The translations under genes were made by a program, and so were the position numbers. Shown here in pieces: positions 7,315-15,249 of a stretch of DNA of 46,610 nucleotides. The notes under the pieces were generated by a model. The model was not told the DNA's origin and did no database searches. It worked only from the letters and a program-made list of their open reading frames with translations. Where the stretch lies: assembly GCA_947586185.1 (NCBI GenBank), contig CANPXN010000020.1:1-46610 (forward strand), given 5' to 3'. Each line of letters starts with the position of its first letter. The stretch's first letter is position 1. The DNA comes from an uncultured Clostridia bacterium. GTDB lineage: Bacteria; Bacillota; Clostridia; Oscillospirales; Ruminococcaceae.

Positions 7315-8823
7315 ATGGGAAACAGTAATCACAGTACAAAAGTGATTACGGCAGTAACATATGTTTACATGACCCTGCCGTTTTTGATTTTTGCCATAGG
7401 CTGGATGAAAATTTATTTTTGGATCCCTGCTGTGGCAGCCGTCATTTTCTGTGCATGGAAAGCATGGAGGGATACTCCTGCATTCTGGAGGCCGCAGTTT
7501 AACAAAGACAACATAGTTAAGATCATCTTTATACTGGCAATAATCGCCGCATGGGTCTTTTACTCCGGAATAGGAAAACAGGTCTTTCAGAACAGCGACC
7601 ATTACTACAGGAACGGTATTTTTGAAGTGCTGGTGGACTGCAATTGGCCTGTTTACAATAAGGAAATAAACTTCGGCGTATACCCTGAGGGAACAACCAT
7701 GACCTCAATGATGTACTATATCGGTTTCTGGATGCCTGCCGCAGTTGTGGGAAAGCTTTTTGGACTTGAAGCCGGCTACACATTCCAGATGATATGGGCG
7801 TTTATCGGCATTGTCCTTATTTATTATTATATATGTACAAGAAAGAAAAAGCTGGCAGTATGGCCTTTAGCGCTGCTGATCTTCTTTTCTGGCCTTGATA
7901 TTATAGGAATGTTCCTTACCGGAACCAATGTGTTTGACGTTGCAAACGATGCACATATAGAATGGTGGGTGTTCCCTTACCAGTATTCTGCAAATACGAC
8001 TCAGCTTTTCTGGGTGTTCAATCAGTCCCTGCCGGCTTGGCTGTGTACTGTCTTTGCAATGCAGCAGACAAACAACCGCTCGCTTGTATTTATTCTTGCG
8101 ACCCTCCTTTTAAATGCAACCTTCCCTTTTGTGGGACTCCTTGTGTTCGTGGTATTCTGGGCGCTAAGCCGGAAATATACTCTGCCGGAAACGGATATAC
8201 GGAAGGACAAAGCCAAAAGCTGGCTCAAAGCCTTTTCAAAGGATACCTTTACGATACAGAATATACTGGGCGGAGGCGTGCTGGGAATATTTACCTATCT
8301 TTATATAAAGGGAAATGTTGCCGCTTCAAATATTGCCTCACAGGAATCTCTACTTGAAACTATTGAATGGGAAAAATATCTGATCTTAGTACTTGTTGAA
8401 GTCGGAGCATATCTGCTGCTTCTTTATAAATACAACAATAATAAGGGCGTGTACTTCGTTACCCTGCTGTCCCTTGTTATGGTTCCGCTTTTAATGGGCG
8501 GCTCAAAGGACTTCTGTATGAGAGTTTCCATACCGGCTCTGTTTATACTTATGCTCCTTGTTCAGGACACTCTTGAAGCTTCAAAGCACAAAAAGGACAA
8601 ATTTGTCTTTATAGGACTTGCCGCAGCTCTTTGTATCGGAAGCATAACCCCTATACACGAAATATCAAGAACTATTAAGGGAACAATGGAATGTAACAGC
8701 AACGGAACGGAATACGGCACAACACAGACAAAGTATGATGTTCTGAATTTTGAAAACTTTTCCGGAAGCGTTGACGACAACCTGTTTTTTGACTACATAG
8801 CAAAAGAACCAAAAGAAAATTAA
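7315..8823 (+). CDS. Polytopic membrane protein, possible GT-C-type glycosyltransferase
   Basis: I do not recognise a named family with certainty. The 502-residue protein has about ten or more hydrophobic helices. The first helix pair (residues 15-60) is followed by another helix and an extracytoplasmic loop, NSDHYYRNGIFEVLVDCNWP, near residues 92-112. An acidic residue with a nearby His/Arg in the first large outer loop, followed by a WP motif, is typical of GT-C enzymes that use polyprenyl-phosphate sugars. The C-terminal 60 residues are soluble. The ATG follows AGAGGGG. It heads an operon with a UbiA-type enzyme 14 bases downstream and a HAD phosphatase, so a role in using or moving the lipid-linked sugar they would make is a reasonable inference. 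A flippase or channel is the main alternative. Confidence 0.6.
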   Translation: MGNSNHSTKVITAVTYVYMTLPFLIFAIGWMKIYFWIPAVAAVIFCAWKAWRDTPAFWRPQFNKDNIVKIIFILAIIAAWVFYSGIGKQVFQNSDHYYRNGIFEVLVDCNWPVYNKEINFGVYPEGTTMTSMMYYIGFWMPAAVVGKLFGLEAGYTFQMIWAFIGIVLIYYYICTRKKKLAVWPLALLIFFSGLDIIGMFLTGTNVFDVANDAHIEWWVFPYQYSANTTQLFWVFNQSLPAWLCTVFAMQQTNNRSLVFILATLLLNATFPFVGLLVFVVFWALSRKYTLPETDIRKDKAKSWLKAFSKDTFTIQNILGGGVLGIFTYLYIKGNVAASNIASQESLLETIEWEKYLILVLVEVGAYLLLLYKYNNNKGVYFVTLLSLVMVPLLMGGSKDFCMRVSIPALFILMLLVQDTLEASKHKKDKFVFIGLAAALCIGSITPIHEISRTIKGTMECNSNGTEYGTTQTKYDVLNFENFSGSVDDNLFFDYIAKEPKEN

Positions 8824-8837
8824 GGCGGCGCTGAAAA

Positions 8838-9698
8838 ATGAAGTATTACATTAAGGAAATGCGCCCCCACCACTGGATAAAGAATATCCTTGTATTCGCC
8901 GCTTTAGCATGCAGCGGACATCTCTTTTCAGCTTCCGGTGCGATAAAGGGATTGTGGGGATTTGCTGCGTTCTGTTTTATTTCCTCTGCGGTATATTTTA
9001 TAAACGACATACGGGATGTGGAAAAAGACCGCAGACACCCTGAAAAGTGCAAAAGACCTATAGCGTCCGGAAAGATTCCCGTAAGAAACGCATGTATAGC
9101 CGCCGGAGCATTGTTCCTGTTGGCGGCGCTATGTAACCTTATGGTTTTTGAACCCGTCGCAAGCATCATTATAGCTGTGTATTTCCTGTTGAACTTAGGC
9201 TATAGCTTAGGGCTTAAAAATGTGCCCCTCCTTGACGTTACAATTCTTGTATCAGGATTTATCTTCCGTATACTTTACGGAGCTATTATAACTGATATTG
9301 AAATATCAAACTGGCTGTATCTCACGGTCATTGCCGCAGCCTTCTACTTCTCCCTTGGAAAGCGGAGAAACGAGCTGAAGCGAACCTCTCCGGGGAACAC
9401 AAGAACTGTGCTGAATTACTATTCCGAGGGCTTTCTTGACAAGAATATGTATATGTGTCTTACGCTGACAAACATTTTCTACGCCCTTTGGAGCATGGAC
9501 CAAAAGACTGTGGAGGCATATGGCAGCCGCAACCTTGTCTGGACCGTACCCATAGTGCTTGTTATCTGCATGAAGTACAGCCTTGACGTTGAGGGAGATT
9601 CGGACGGCGATCCGGTAGAGGTCGTGATTCATGACAAGGTGCTTTCGGTTCTGTGCATAGCCTATCTTGCGCTAATGCTTGCTATTCTATATTTTTAG
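8838..9698 (+). CDS. UbiA-family enzyme resembling decaprenyl-phosphate phosphoribosyltransferase
   Basis: An integral membrane prenyltransferase-superfamily protein of 286 residues with about eight to nine helices. It shows the PRPP-using subgroup pattern rather than the quinone or heme pattern: it starts RPHHWIKNILVFA, the first Asp motif is NDIRDVEKDRRHPEKCKRPI (near residues 56-75), and the second region is EGDSDGDPVEVVIHDKVL near the C-terminus. In mycobacteria this subgroup (Rv3806c) joins PRPP to decaprenyl phosphate, making the precursor of lipid-linked ribose and arabinose. The start follows GGCGGCG weakly, 14 bases after the upstream gene. The substrate here is inferred, since the lipid and the sugar could differ. 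Confidence 0.8.
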   Translation: MKYYIKEMRPHHWIKNILVFAALACSGHLFSASGAIKGLWGFAAFCFISSAVYFINDIRDVEKDRRHPEKCKRPIASGKIPVRNACIAAGALFLLAALCNLMVFEPVASIIIAVYFLLNLGYSLGLKNVPLLDVTILVSGFIFRILYGAIITDIEISNWLYLTVIAAAFYFSLGKRRNELKRTSPGNTRTVLNYYSEGFLDKNMYMCLTLTNIFYALWSMDQKTVEAYGSRNLVWTVPIVLVICMKYSLDVEGDSDGDPVEVVIHDKVLSVLCIAYLALMLAILYF

Positions 9699-9709
9699 GA
9701 TGTGATTTA

Positions 9710-10267
9710 TTGAACGTATATGACTTTGACGGTACGATCTATAAAGGAGACAGTACCATTGACTTTTACAGATATTGTGCGCTGAGATACCCCTCAGCGC
9801 TTCTTTATCTTCCTGTTCAGATCAAAGGCGCGATCTTTTATAAGCTTGGCAGATACTCCAAAACTCGTTTCAAGGAAGAGTTTTTCAGCTTTCTCAAAGC
9901 TCTTGACGATCCGGAGGCTGTGGTGGAAAAATTTTGGGAAAAGCATCGAAAAAAGCTGTATGACTGGTATATTTCACAAAAGAGGGAGGATGATATTATA
10001 ATCTCCGCCTCGCCGGAATTTCTGCTGCGCCCAGTATGCAAAGACCTTGAAGTAAGACTCATTGCCTCAAAGGTTGATATAAAAACAGGCAGCTTTAATG
10101 GACTTAACTGCCATGACAAAGAAAAGCCGGTAAGACTAAAAGCAGAAATGGGGATCACTCATATAGATAAATTTTACTCCAACTCCCTTTCAGATAAGCC
10201 TATGGCAGAAATAGCTGACAGGGCATACCTTGTTAAGAAAGGCGTTGTCAAGCCTTGGAGCATTTGA
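9710..10267 (+). CDS. HAD-superfamily phosphatase (HAD-IB type)
   Basis: A cytoplasmic hydrolase of 185 residues. Motif I is YDFDGTIYKGDST at residues 4-16 with the Asp nucleophile, motif II is IISASPEF near residue 99, motif III probably the Lys in DKEKPVRLK, and motif IV is the reduced SDKPM. Placed directly after the UbiA gene, it is the obvious candidate to remove the 5-phosphate from a polyprenyl-phosphate-5-phosphoribose. This is inference from context. The TTG at 9710 was chosen because the conserved motif starts four residues later and AGGA lies upstream; an upstream in-frame start would overlap the UbiA gene. The stop codon falls inside the target-site duplication of the MITE that follows. 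Confidence 0.8.
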   Translation: MNVYDFDGTIYKGDSTIDFYRYCALRYPSALLYLPVQIKGAIFYKLGRYSKTRFKEEFFSFLKALDDPEAVVEKFWEKHRKKLYDWYISQKREDDIIISASPEFLLRPVCKDLEVRLIASKVDIKTGSFNGLNCHDKEKPVRLKAEMGITHIDKFYSNSLSDKPMAEIADRAYLVKKGVVKPWSI

Positions 10268-10268
10268 G

Positions 10269-10475
10269 CTACGGAAATCAATTTTTGAAACACTATGCGG
10301 TGGACTCTGTCCCCCGTACCCCCTGCTAAAGGGACAAAGTCCCTTTAGAATCCCGATTCAATTCTATTTTAGTCCCTTTAAGAGACTAAAATAGAATTGG
10401 AAGGGAGCTAAAAACTTTTCTTAACAAAGATACGAGGGTAAAATACACCATATTTTTAAAAATTGATTTTTGTGT
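10269..10475. mobile_element. MITE-like element, copy 2 (about 207 bp)
   Basis: Homologous to 136-344 in the opposite orientation. The ends are CTACGGAAATCAATTTTTGA and TTAAAAATTGATTTTTGTGT. A 7-base direct repeat ATTTGAG flanks it at 10262-10268 and 10476-10482 and includes the HAD gene stop codon. The internal hairpins are kept: a 10-bp stem at 10326-10335/10339-10348 and a perfect 16-bp stem at 10359-10374/10384-10399. In the 16-bp stem a C-G pair of copy 1 is A-T here. It accounts for the whole gap between the HAD gene and spoIID. Confidence 0.8.
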
Positions 10476-10487
10476 ATTTGAGTTTCT

Positions 10488-11522
10488 TCACTTTAAGGAA
10501 AAACTCTCAAGCTCCGTTCCCGGATAGTAATGTGCAAGTATCTCTTTATAGCTCTTTCCCTCCTGAGCCATTGAATTAGCTCCGTACTGGCTCATTCCAA
10601 CGCAGTGGCCGTAGCCCTTTGTGGTGATCTTAAAGCCGTTATCGTACTTTATATCGAAAATCGCAGAGCGCAGGGAAAGAGCGCTTCTTACCTCCTGACC
10701 GCTTGCATCCTCCTTATCTCCCACTCTTATTTTCAGCACAGTTCCCGACTTGCTGGTTTCCGGCTCGCCGAACCACTTGGTGGGATCGTCCTCAAGAGCT
10801 ATGCCGCTGAAAGCGCTTTCAATGCGCTCCCTCATTTCCTCCGCTGTAAGCTCAAGTTCGTCAAGATATCTCGGAGCGCCCGTATCATCCTTGCTGCTTA
10901 CCGGAACAAGATAATCCACTCTGCTGCCCCATACGTTTTCAGCGCTTTCAGTAGTTCCTCCGGACATTGAATGAAAGGCGGCTATGATCGGCTGCTGCTC
11001 ATATACGAGTATCTCGTCCTGAACCTCTTTTACAGCCTTTCTGATCTTTTCCATGTTCATATCATAGTTTTCGCCATAATACTGCTTTGCCTGATTTTCT
11101 GTAAAGTATGCCTGATACTTCTTGCTGTCGTTTGAAAAATATGCTCCGCAAAGCTCTTTAGTCGGGTTTTCAAGCTCTCTCAGCCTCTGCCTTTCAGCAT
11201 AGGTGTGAGCGGCTACCGCCTGAGCCTTCAGCGCTTCTGTTTCAAAGGCAGCCGGCATTTCCGCACACACAGCTCCCGTTATGTATTCAAGCTGGCTTAT
11301 CTGCTCAACCTTTCCGGTCGTTATATCCAGCATGAGATAAGGCTCCTCTGACGTACTGATTTTATCCTCTCCCTTGGAGCTGTTTTCAGGCTCCGTTTCC
11401 TTTACCGGCGATGCTACAGAGCTTTCCTCCTTAAAATCCGCTTTAGAGATCAGCATGGGAACTGACGGTATGGATATCAGCAGACAAACAAATATCAGTA
11501 TTGCAGGAATACAGGACTTCAT
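10488..11522 (-). CDS. spoIID: Stage II sporulation protein D (SpoIID/LytB family)
   Basis: A membrane-anchored lytic transglycosylase that remodels septal peptidoglycan during engulfment in endospore formers. The 344-residue product has an N-terminal signal anchor (residues 4-26), then an acidic, low-complexity linker. The SpoIID domain runs from about residue 66 to the end, with LEYITGAVCAEMPAAFETEALKAQ split across its conserved start (catalytic Glu in CAEMP) and ending GYGHCVGMSQYGANSMA. The gene has a good GGAGG about 7 bases upstream of its ATG. It is transcribed away from the citrate synthase gene. SpoIIQ, SpoIIID and other usual neighbours are not in the window. Confidence 0.9.
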   Translation of the reverse strand: MKSCIPAILIFVCLLISIPSVPMLISKADFKEESSVASPVKETEPENSSKGEDKISTSEEPYLMLDITTGKVEQISQLEYITGAVCAEMPAAFETEALKAQAVAAHTYAERQRLRELENPTKELCGAYFSNDSKKYQAYFTENQAKQYYGENYDMNMEKIRKAVKEVQDEILVYEQQPIIAAFHSMSGGTTESAENVWGSRVDYLVPVSSKDDTGAPRYLDELELTAEEMRERIESAFSGIALEDDPTKWFGEPETSKSGTVLKIRVGDKEDASGQEVRSALSLRSAIFDIKYDNGFKITTKGYGHCVGMSQYGANSMAQEGKSYKEILAHYYPGTELESFSLK

Positions 11523-11583
11523 AACGTTCCTCCTTTTTGTCCGGACACGGCAGAAAAACCGACATCTGCGGACTGTACAGTGA

Positions 11584-11612
11584 TTGACAACCTTTGAATT
11601 TTGCTGTATAAT
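11584..11612 (+). promoter_or_regulatory. Citrate synthase promoter
   Basis: TTGACA at 11584-11589 and TATAAT at 11607-11612 with a 17-base spacer, matching consensus exactly. It lies in the 127-base divergent gap between spoIID and the citrate synthase gene. No comparable promoter was found for spoIID, as expected if that gene uses a sporulation sigma factor. Confidence 0.75.
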
Positions 11613-11649
11613 TAAATTTGATTATTAAGATGAATGGAGAGTGAAATGT

Positions 11650-13005
11650 GTGAGCAGGTACGGAGATAATACGGATATTAAAAACTTATGCAGCAGCCTG
11701 TCCGATAATTCCAAATTTGATCCCAAGCTTTATGAAAAATTTTATGTTAAAAGAGGTCTGAGGAATAATGACGGCACCGGCGTTCTGGCAGGAATCACCA
11801 AAATATGTAACGTTCACGGATATGTTGTAAATGAAGGCGAGCTTGAACCTATCCCGGGCGAGCTTATTTATAGAGGCTATAACATAAACGATCTGGTCGG
11901 TAACGTTAACGCCGAGGACCGCTTCGGATTTGAGGAGATAGTGTTCCTTCTTCTGACAGGAAGACTGCCAAACGCTGACGAGCTGAAAAAATTCAGCGCC
12001 TACATATCTGAAAACAGAGAGCTGCCCCAGGGCTTTGTAGTGGACATGATTCTGAAAGCTCCTTCAAAAAATATAATGAATAAGCTTGGAAGAAGCGTTC
12101 TTGCTCTTTATTCATATGACGATAGATGCGAGGAAAAAACTCTTGAAAACGAAATGCGTATAGCTCTGTCCCTCATAGCGAAAATGCCTGTTATTATGAC
12201 AAACGCATATCAGGTGAAAAAAAGTCATTATGAGCATAAAAGCATGGTCATGCACCACCTTAACAAATCGGAAAATACTGCTCAGACTATCTTGTCCCTT
12301 ATGCGCCTTGACAGGCAGTACACAAAGGAAGAGGCACAGCTCCTTGACACTCTCCTTATGCTCCACGCTGAGCATGGTGGAGGAAATAACTCCACCTTTA
12401 CATGCAGAGTGCTTACCTCCTCAGGAACGGACGCATATTCGGCATATTCCGCAGCCATAGGCTCTCTTAAAGGACCACGCCACGGCGGAGCTAACATTCA
12501 GGTAATGAATATGCTCAGCGATATAGAAGCGCATGTAAAGAACTGGAATGACGAAGGCGAGGTCGCCGACTATCTGAGAAAAATCCTCCGCAAGGAGGCA
12601 AACGACAATTCAGGTCTTATCTACGGTATGGGTCATGCGGTCTATACTCTTTCCGACCCGAGAGCGGTAATACTTAAAAAGAAAGCCTTTGCCCTTGCTA
12701 AGGGAAAGGAGATCGAAGCGGAATTTGAGCTTTTAAACACCATCGAAAGACTTACTCCGGAGCTGTTCAGCGAGGTGAAGACAAGCAGTAAGGTGGTTTG
12801 TGCAAACGTTGATATGTATTCCGGACTTGTGTACAGAATGCTTGGACTGCCAAGAGACCTTTACACTCCGCTGTTTGCCGTTTCGAGAATAGTAGGCTGG
12901 GCGGCTCACAGAATGGAAGAAATACTTACAGGAAGCAGGATCATAAGACCTGCATATAAAACCGTTGCAAAGCCAAAGGAATACGTGAAGCTGTCCGACA
13001 GATAG
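11650..13005 (+). CDS. gltA: Citrate synthase (Si type)
   Basis: Condenses oxaloacetate and acetyl-CoA to citrate, the entry to 2-oxoglutarate and glutamate synthesis in anaerobes with a partial TCA cycle. The product is about 451 residues. Conserved histidine regions are LLMLHAEHGGGNNSTFTCR, GPRHGGAN and GMGHAVYTLSDPR, covering the catalytic histidines and an arginine-containing substrate segment. The start is uncertain: an in-frame GTG at 11641 would abut the GGAGA at 11636-11640, while GTG at 11650 is spaced about 10 bases from it, so I chose 11650. A methylcitrate synthase cannot be fully excluded. A lipoprotein gene follows 23 bases later. Confidence 0.85.
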   Translation: MSRYGDNTDIKNLCSSLSDNSKFDPKLYEKFYVKRGLRNNDGTGVLAGITKICNVHGYVVNEGELEPIPGELIYRGYNINDLVGNVNAEDRFGFEEIVFLLLTGRLPNADELKKFSAYISENRELPQGFVVDMILKAPSKNIMNKLGRSVLALYSYDDRCEEKTLENEMRIALSLIAKMPVIMTNAYQVKKSHYEHKSMVMHHLNKSENTAQTILSLMRLDRQYTKEEAQLLDTLLMLHAEHGGGNNSTFTCRVLTSSGTDAYSAYSAAIGSLKGPRHGGANIQVMNMLSDIEAHVKNWNDEGEVADYLRKILRKEANDNSGLIYGMGHAVYTLSDPRAVILKKKAFALAKGKEIEAEFELLNTIERLTPELFSEVKTSSKVVCANVDMYSGLVYRMLGLPRDLYTPLFAVSRIVGWAAHRMEEILTGSRIIRPAYKTVAKPKEYVKLSDR

Positions 13006-13028
13006 ACAGCCGGGAGGAAGCTTTAGCT

Positions 13029-14327
13029 GTGAAAAGAATAATCGGTATACTTGCCGCAGTTTCGCTGTTTTTTACCGGATGCGCTTTCAATTCCGGCATT
13101 GACACTCTCCTTACCCCTCCTAAGCTGAGCGCTCAGCAGGAGCAGATATACAACGCTCTCAAGGAGTATGTGGGAACAAATATAAGCCTTAAATATCCTA
13201 AGTCGGGGGACTATCTCTCCGCCTTTATAATAGCGGATATTGACCTTGACGGCAGGGACGAATCCATAGTATTCTATGAGAAGAATACCCTAAAGACTGA
13301 CGATAATACCCTGAGAATAAACATTCTCGATCAGGTGGACGGAAAATGGAAATCCGTTTACGACTATGCCGCAGCCGGAGCAGAGGTCGAAAAGGTAATC
13401 ATATCCCCTCTGGGCAGCAGCGGAAAAGTAAACATCATTACAGGATGCAGCCTTATAAACCAGAGCGAAAAGGTCGTTACAATATATGACTATTCAAACG
13501 GAGTTCTGAACACAAACTTTGAAAACAACTATTACTCGGTTTTCGATGCACAGGATATCGACGGCGACGGGGCTAAAGAGCTTTTTATCGCCCTTGGACA
13601 AAGCTCCTCGAGGGACGCCTCCGCCGCAGTATATAAGCTTGGAGAAAACGGAGATTATACCGAAACGACAGTATCGCTGAGTGAAGGCTATTCCGATTAC
13701 TCCGGCATATCATACGGAAGCGTCAGCAGCGAAACAAGAGGAATATACCTCGACGCCGTATCCGGCAGCAGCGTTATTACGGAAGTCCTCTACATGGAGG
13801 ACGGGATATTAAGACGGCTTTTCAGCAATAAGCAGGCTCAGGAAACCTCCAGAGCTGCCAGCTATCTTTCAAAGGACGTTGACGGAGACGGAGAAATTGA
13901 GATTCCAATTCCCTCGGTGCTTTCAGGGTATCAGGACTATCCGGAAAAGGAAAGGCTCAGCATTACAGACTGGTATGGTCTTAAAAACGGCTCTTTAACA
14001 AAGCGCTTTTCCAGCTATTACAGCATTTCCAACGGATATAATTTTATAATACCCGAAAAATGGATAGGAAAGGTCACGGCTGTCTATGACAGCGATAATG
14101 ACGAGCTTACATTCTGCCGGTATCAGGGAGCTATCCACGATAAGCTTCCGGTACTGTTTAAAATGTGCGTTGCTTCCGATACTGAAAAGTCGGATTCCCT
14201 TGCAGCGGACGGCTATACCCTCATAAGAACAAAGGGGAATAAACATTTCTGGCTCTGGATAAATGATAGTGACAGCTTTATTGATTCTCCTTCGGAGCTT
14301 ATGTTTAACTTTATTTTTGATAAATGA
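13029..14327 (+). CDS. Predicted lipoprotein with Asp-rich VCBS/FG-GAP-like repeats
   Basis: A secreted lipoprotein of 432 residues with unknown function. It has a lipoprotein signal ending FFTGC, with Cys18 as the lipidated residue. Three Asp-rich calcium-loop-like motifs are visible: DIDLDGRDES near residue 70, DIDGDGAKEL near 175 and DVDGDGEIEI near 282. These are spaced about 105 residues apart, which suggests a beta-propeller of repeated blades. The GTG start follows GGGAGG. It is 23 bases after citrate synthase and 167 bases before a two-component system, whose kinase might sense the envelope it sits in; that link is speculation. No recognisable catalytic motif was seen. Confidence 0.7.
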   Translation: MKRIIGILAAVSLFFTGCAFNSGIDTLLTPPKLSAQQEQIYNALKEYVGTNISLKYPKSGDYLSAFIIADIDLDGRDESIVFYEKNTLKTDDNTLRINILDQVDGKWKSVYDYAAAGAEVEKVIISPLGSSGKVNIITGCSLINQSEKVVTIYDYSNGVLNTNFENNYYSVFDAQDIDGDGAKELFIALGQSSSRDASAAVYKLGENGDYTETTVSLSEGYSDYSGISYGSVSSETRGIYLDAVSGSSVITEVLYMEDGILRRLFSNKQAQETSRAASYLSKDVDGDGEIEIPIPSVLSGYQDYPEKERLSITDWYGLKNGSLTKRFSSYYSISNGYNFIIPEKWIGKVTAVYDSDNDELTFCRYQGAIHDKLPVLFKMCVASDTEKSDSLAADGYTLIRTKGNKHFWLWINDSDSFIDSPSELMFNFIFDK

Positions 14328-14349
14328 TATTATTTTCATCACATATAGA

Positions 14350-14479
14350 CAACGGCTTTTGTCCCACGCCTCTCAGACTGCGGACAGCTTAGTCTTTCAG
14401 CAGGAAGTGCCTTCCGCTGAAGTATAAAGGGGCTGACACCCGGTGCCGTTGCTGAATGACGGGGCGATGCCCCTTATTG
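14350..14479 (+). promoter_or_regulatory. Structured leader upstream of the response regulator
   Basis: An RNA-like fold: outer arms CAACGGC (14350-14356) and GCCGTTG (14445-14451) enclose an internal hairpin, CAGC-A-GGAAG at 14398-14407 against CTTCC-GCTG at 14411-14419. A G/C-rich hairpin follows at 14455-14478 (GGGGC GAT GCCCC, extended by AATGA against TTATT) and the ribosome binding site comes straight after. A similar downstream part precedes rimO at 20361-20396. No known riboswitch class was recognised. Confidence 0.4.
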
Positions 14480-14494
14480 AAAAGGAGCGCATTT

Positions 14495-15193
14495 ATGAAG
14501 CGTATTTTAGTATGCGAGGACGAGGACGCAATCAGAGACTTTGTTGTAATAAACCTGAAACGAGCAGGCTATGACGTTACAGACGTAAACTGCGGAGAGG
14601 ACGCCCTCAGAAAATTTGTTGAGGAAAAGGGAAACTTCGACATCATTCTTCTTGATATCATGATGCCGGGTATCGACGGCTTTACGGTATGCAAAAAGCT
14701 CAGAGAGAAAAGCTCTACCTTGGGAATAATAATGCTTACCGCTAAAGCCCAGGAAATGGATAAGGTAAGCGGTCTTATGATAGGCGCAGACGACTATATA
14801 ACCAAGCCCTTTTCTCCGTCGGAGCTTACTGCAAGAGTTGACGCAATTTACAGGCGTGTCTGCATGAGCTTTATCAAGGAGGAACAGACGACCTCCCTTG
14901 AATCCGGTCCGTTTGTACTGAACCTTAAAAGCAGAACGGTCACTAAAAACGGTGTTCCTATCGACCTTACACAGGTGGAATATCAGATAATGGAATACTT
15001 CCTGAACAATAAGAACACAGCTCTCGACCGCTCCAGCATTCTTACCCATATATGGGGAGAAAGCTATTTCGGTGATGACAAGATCGTTGACGTTAATATA
15101 AGAAGAATAAGAATGAAAATAGAGGACGAGCCGTCAAATCCTAAATATATAATGACTATCTGGGGATACGGCTACAAATGGAATGAAAAATAG
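14495..15193 (+). CDS. OmpR/PhoB-family response regulator
   Basis: A 232-residue transcription regulator. The receiver domain (about residues 3-117) has the acidic pair CEDED near residues 6-10, the phospho-acceptor Asp54 in IILLDIMMPG, and Lys in DYITKPFSP. A winged-helix DNA-binding domain follows (about residues 135-230, ending MTIWGYGYKW). The ATG is preceded by AAAAGGAG. An upstream in-frame start would lie inside the leader hairpin and is unlikely. The sensor kinase follows 56 bases later. That gap includes an imperfect 10-bp hairpin (15193-15202 against 15218-15227) overlapping this gene's stop codon. Target genes are not known. Confidence 0.92.
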   Translation: MKRILVCEDEDAIRDFVVINLKRAGYDVTDVNCGEDALRKFVEEKGNFDIILLDIMMPGIDGFTVCKKLREKSSTLGIIMLTAKAQEMDKVSGLMIGADDYITKPFSPSELTARVDAIYRRVCMSFIKEEQTTSLESGPFVLNLKSRTVTKNGVPIDLTQVEYQIMEYFLNNKNTALDRSSILTHIWGESYFGDDKIVDVNIRRIRMKIEDEPSNPKYIMTIWGYGYKWNEK

Positions 15194-15249
15194 GCAATGC
15201 CGCATAAAGCTTGCGTACGGTATTGCCGGTGAGCAGGAGTTGTTCTTTC

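Noticed and set aside
14310-14345. A promoter-like TTGATA with a weak TATA element before the response regulator
   Set aside because: The spacing to any good -10 box is 19 or more bases and the match is poor compared with the other promoters here.
14507-15049. A 180-residue reading frame antisense to the response regulator
   Set aside because: It mirrors the codon pattern of the real gene and has no plausible start signal or motif.
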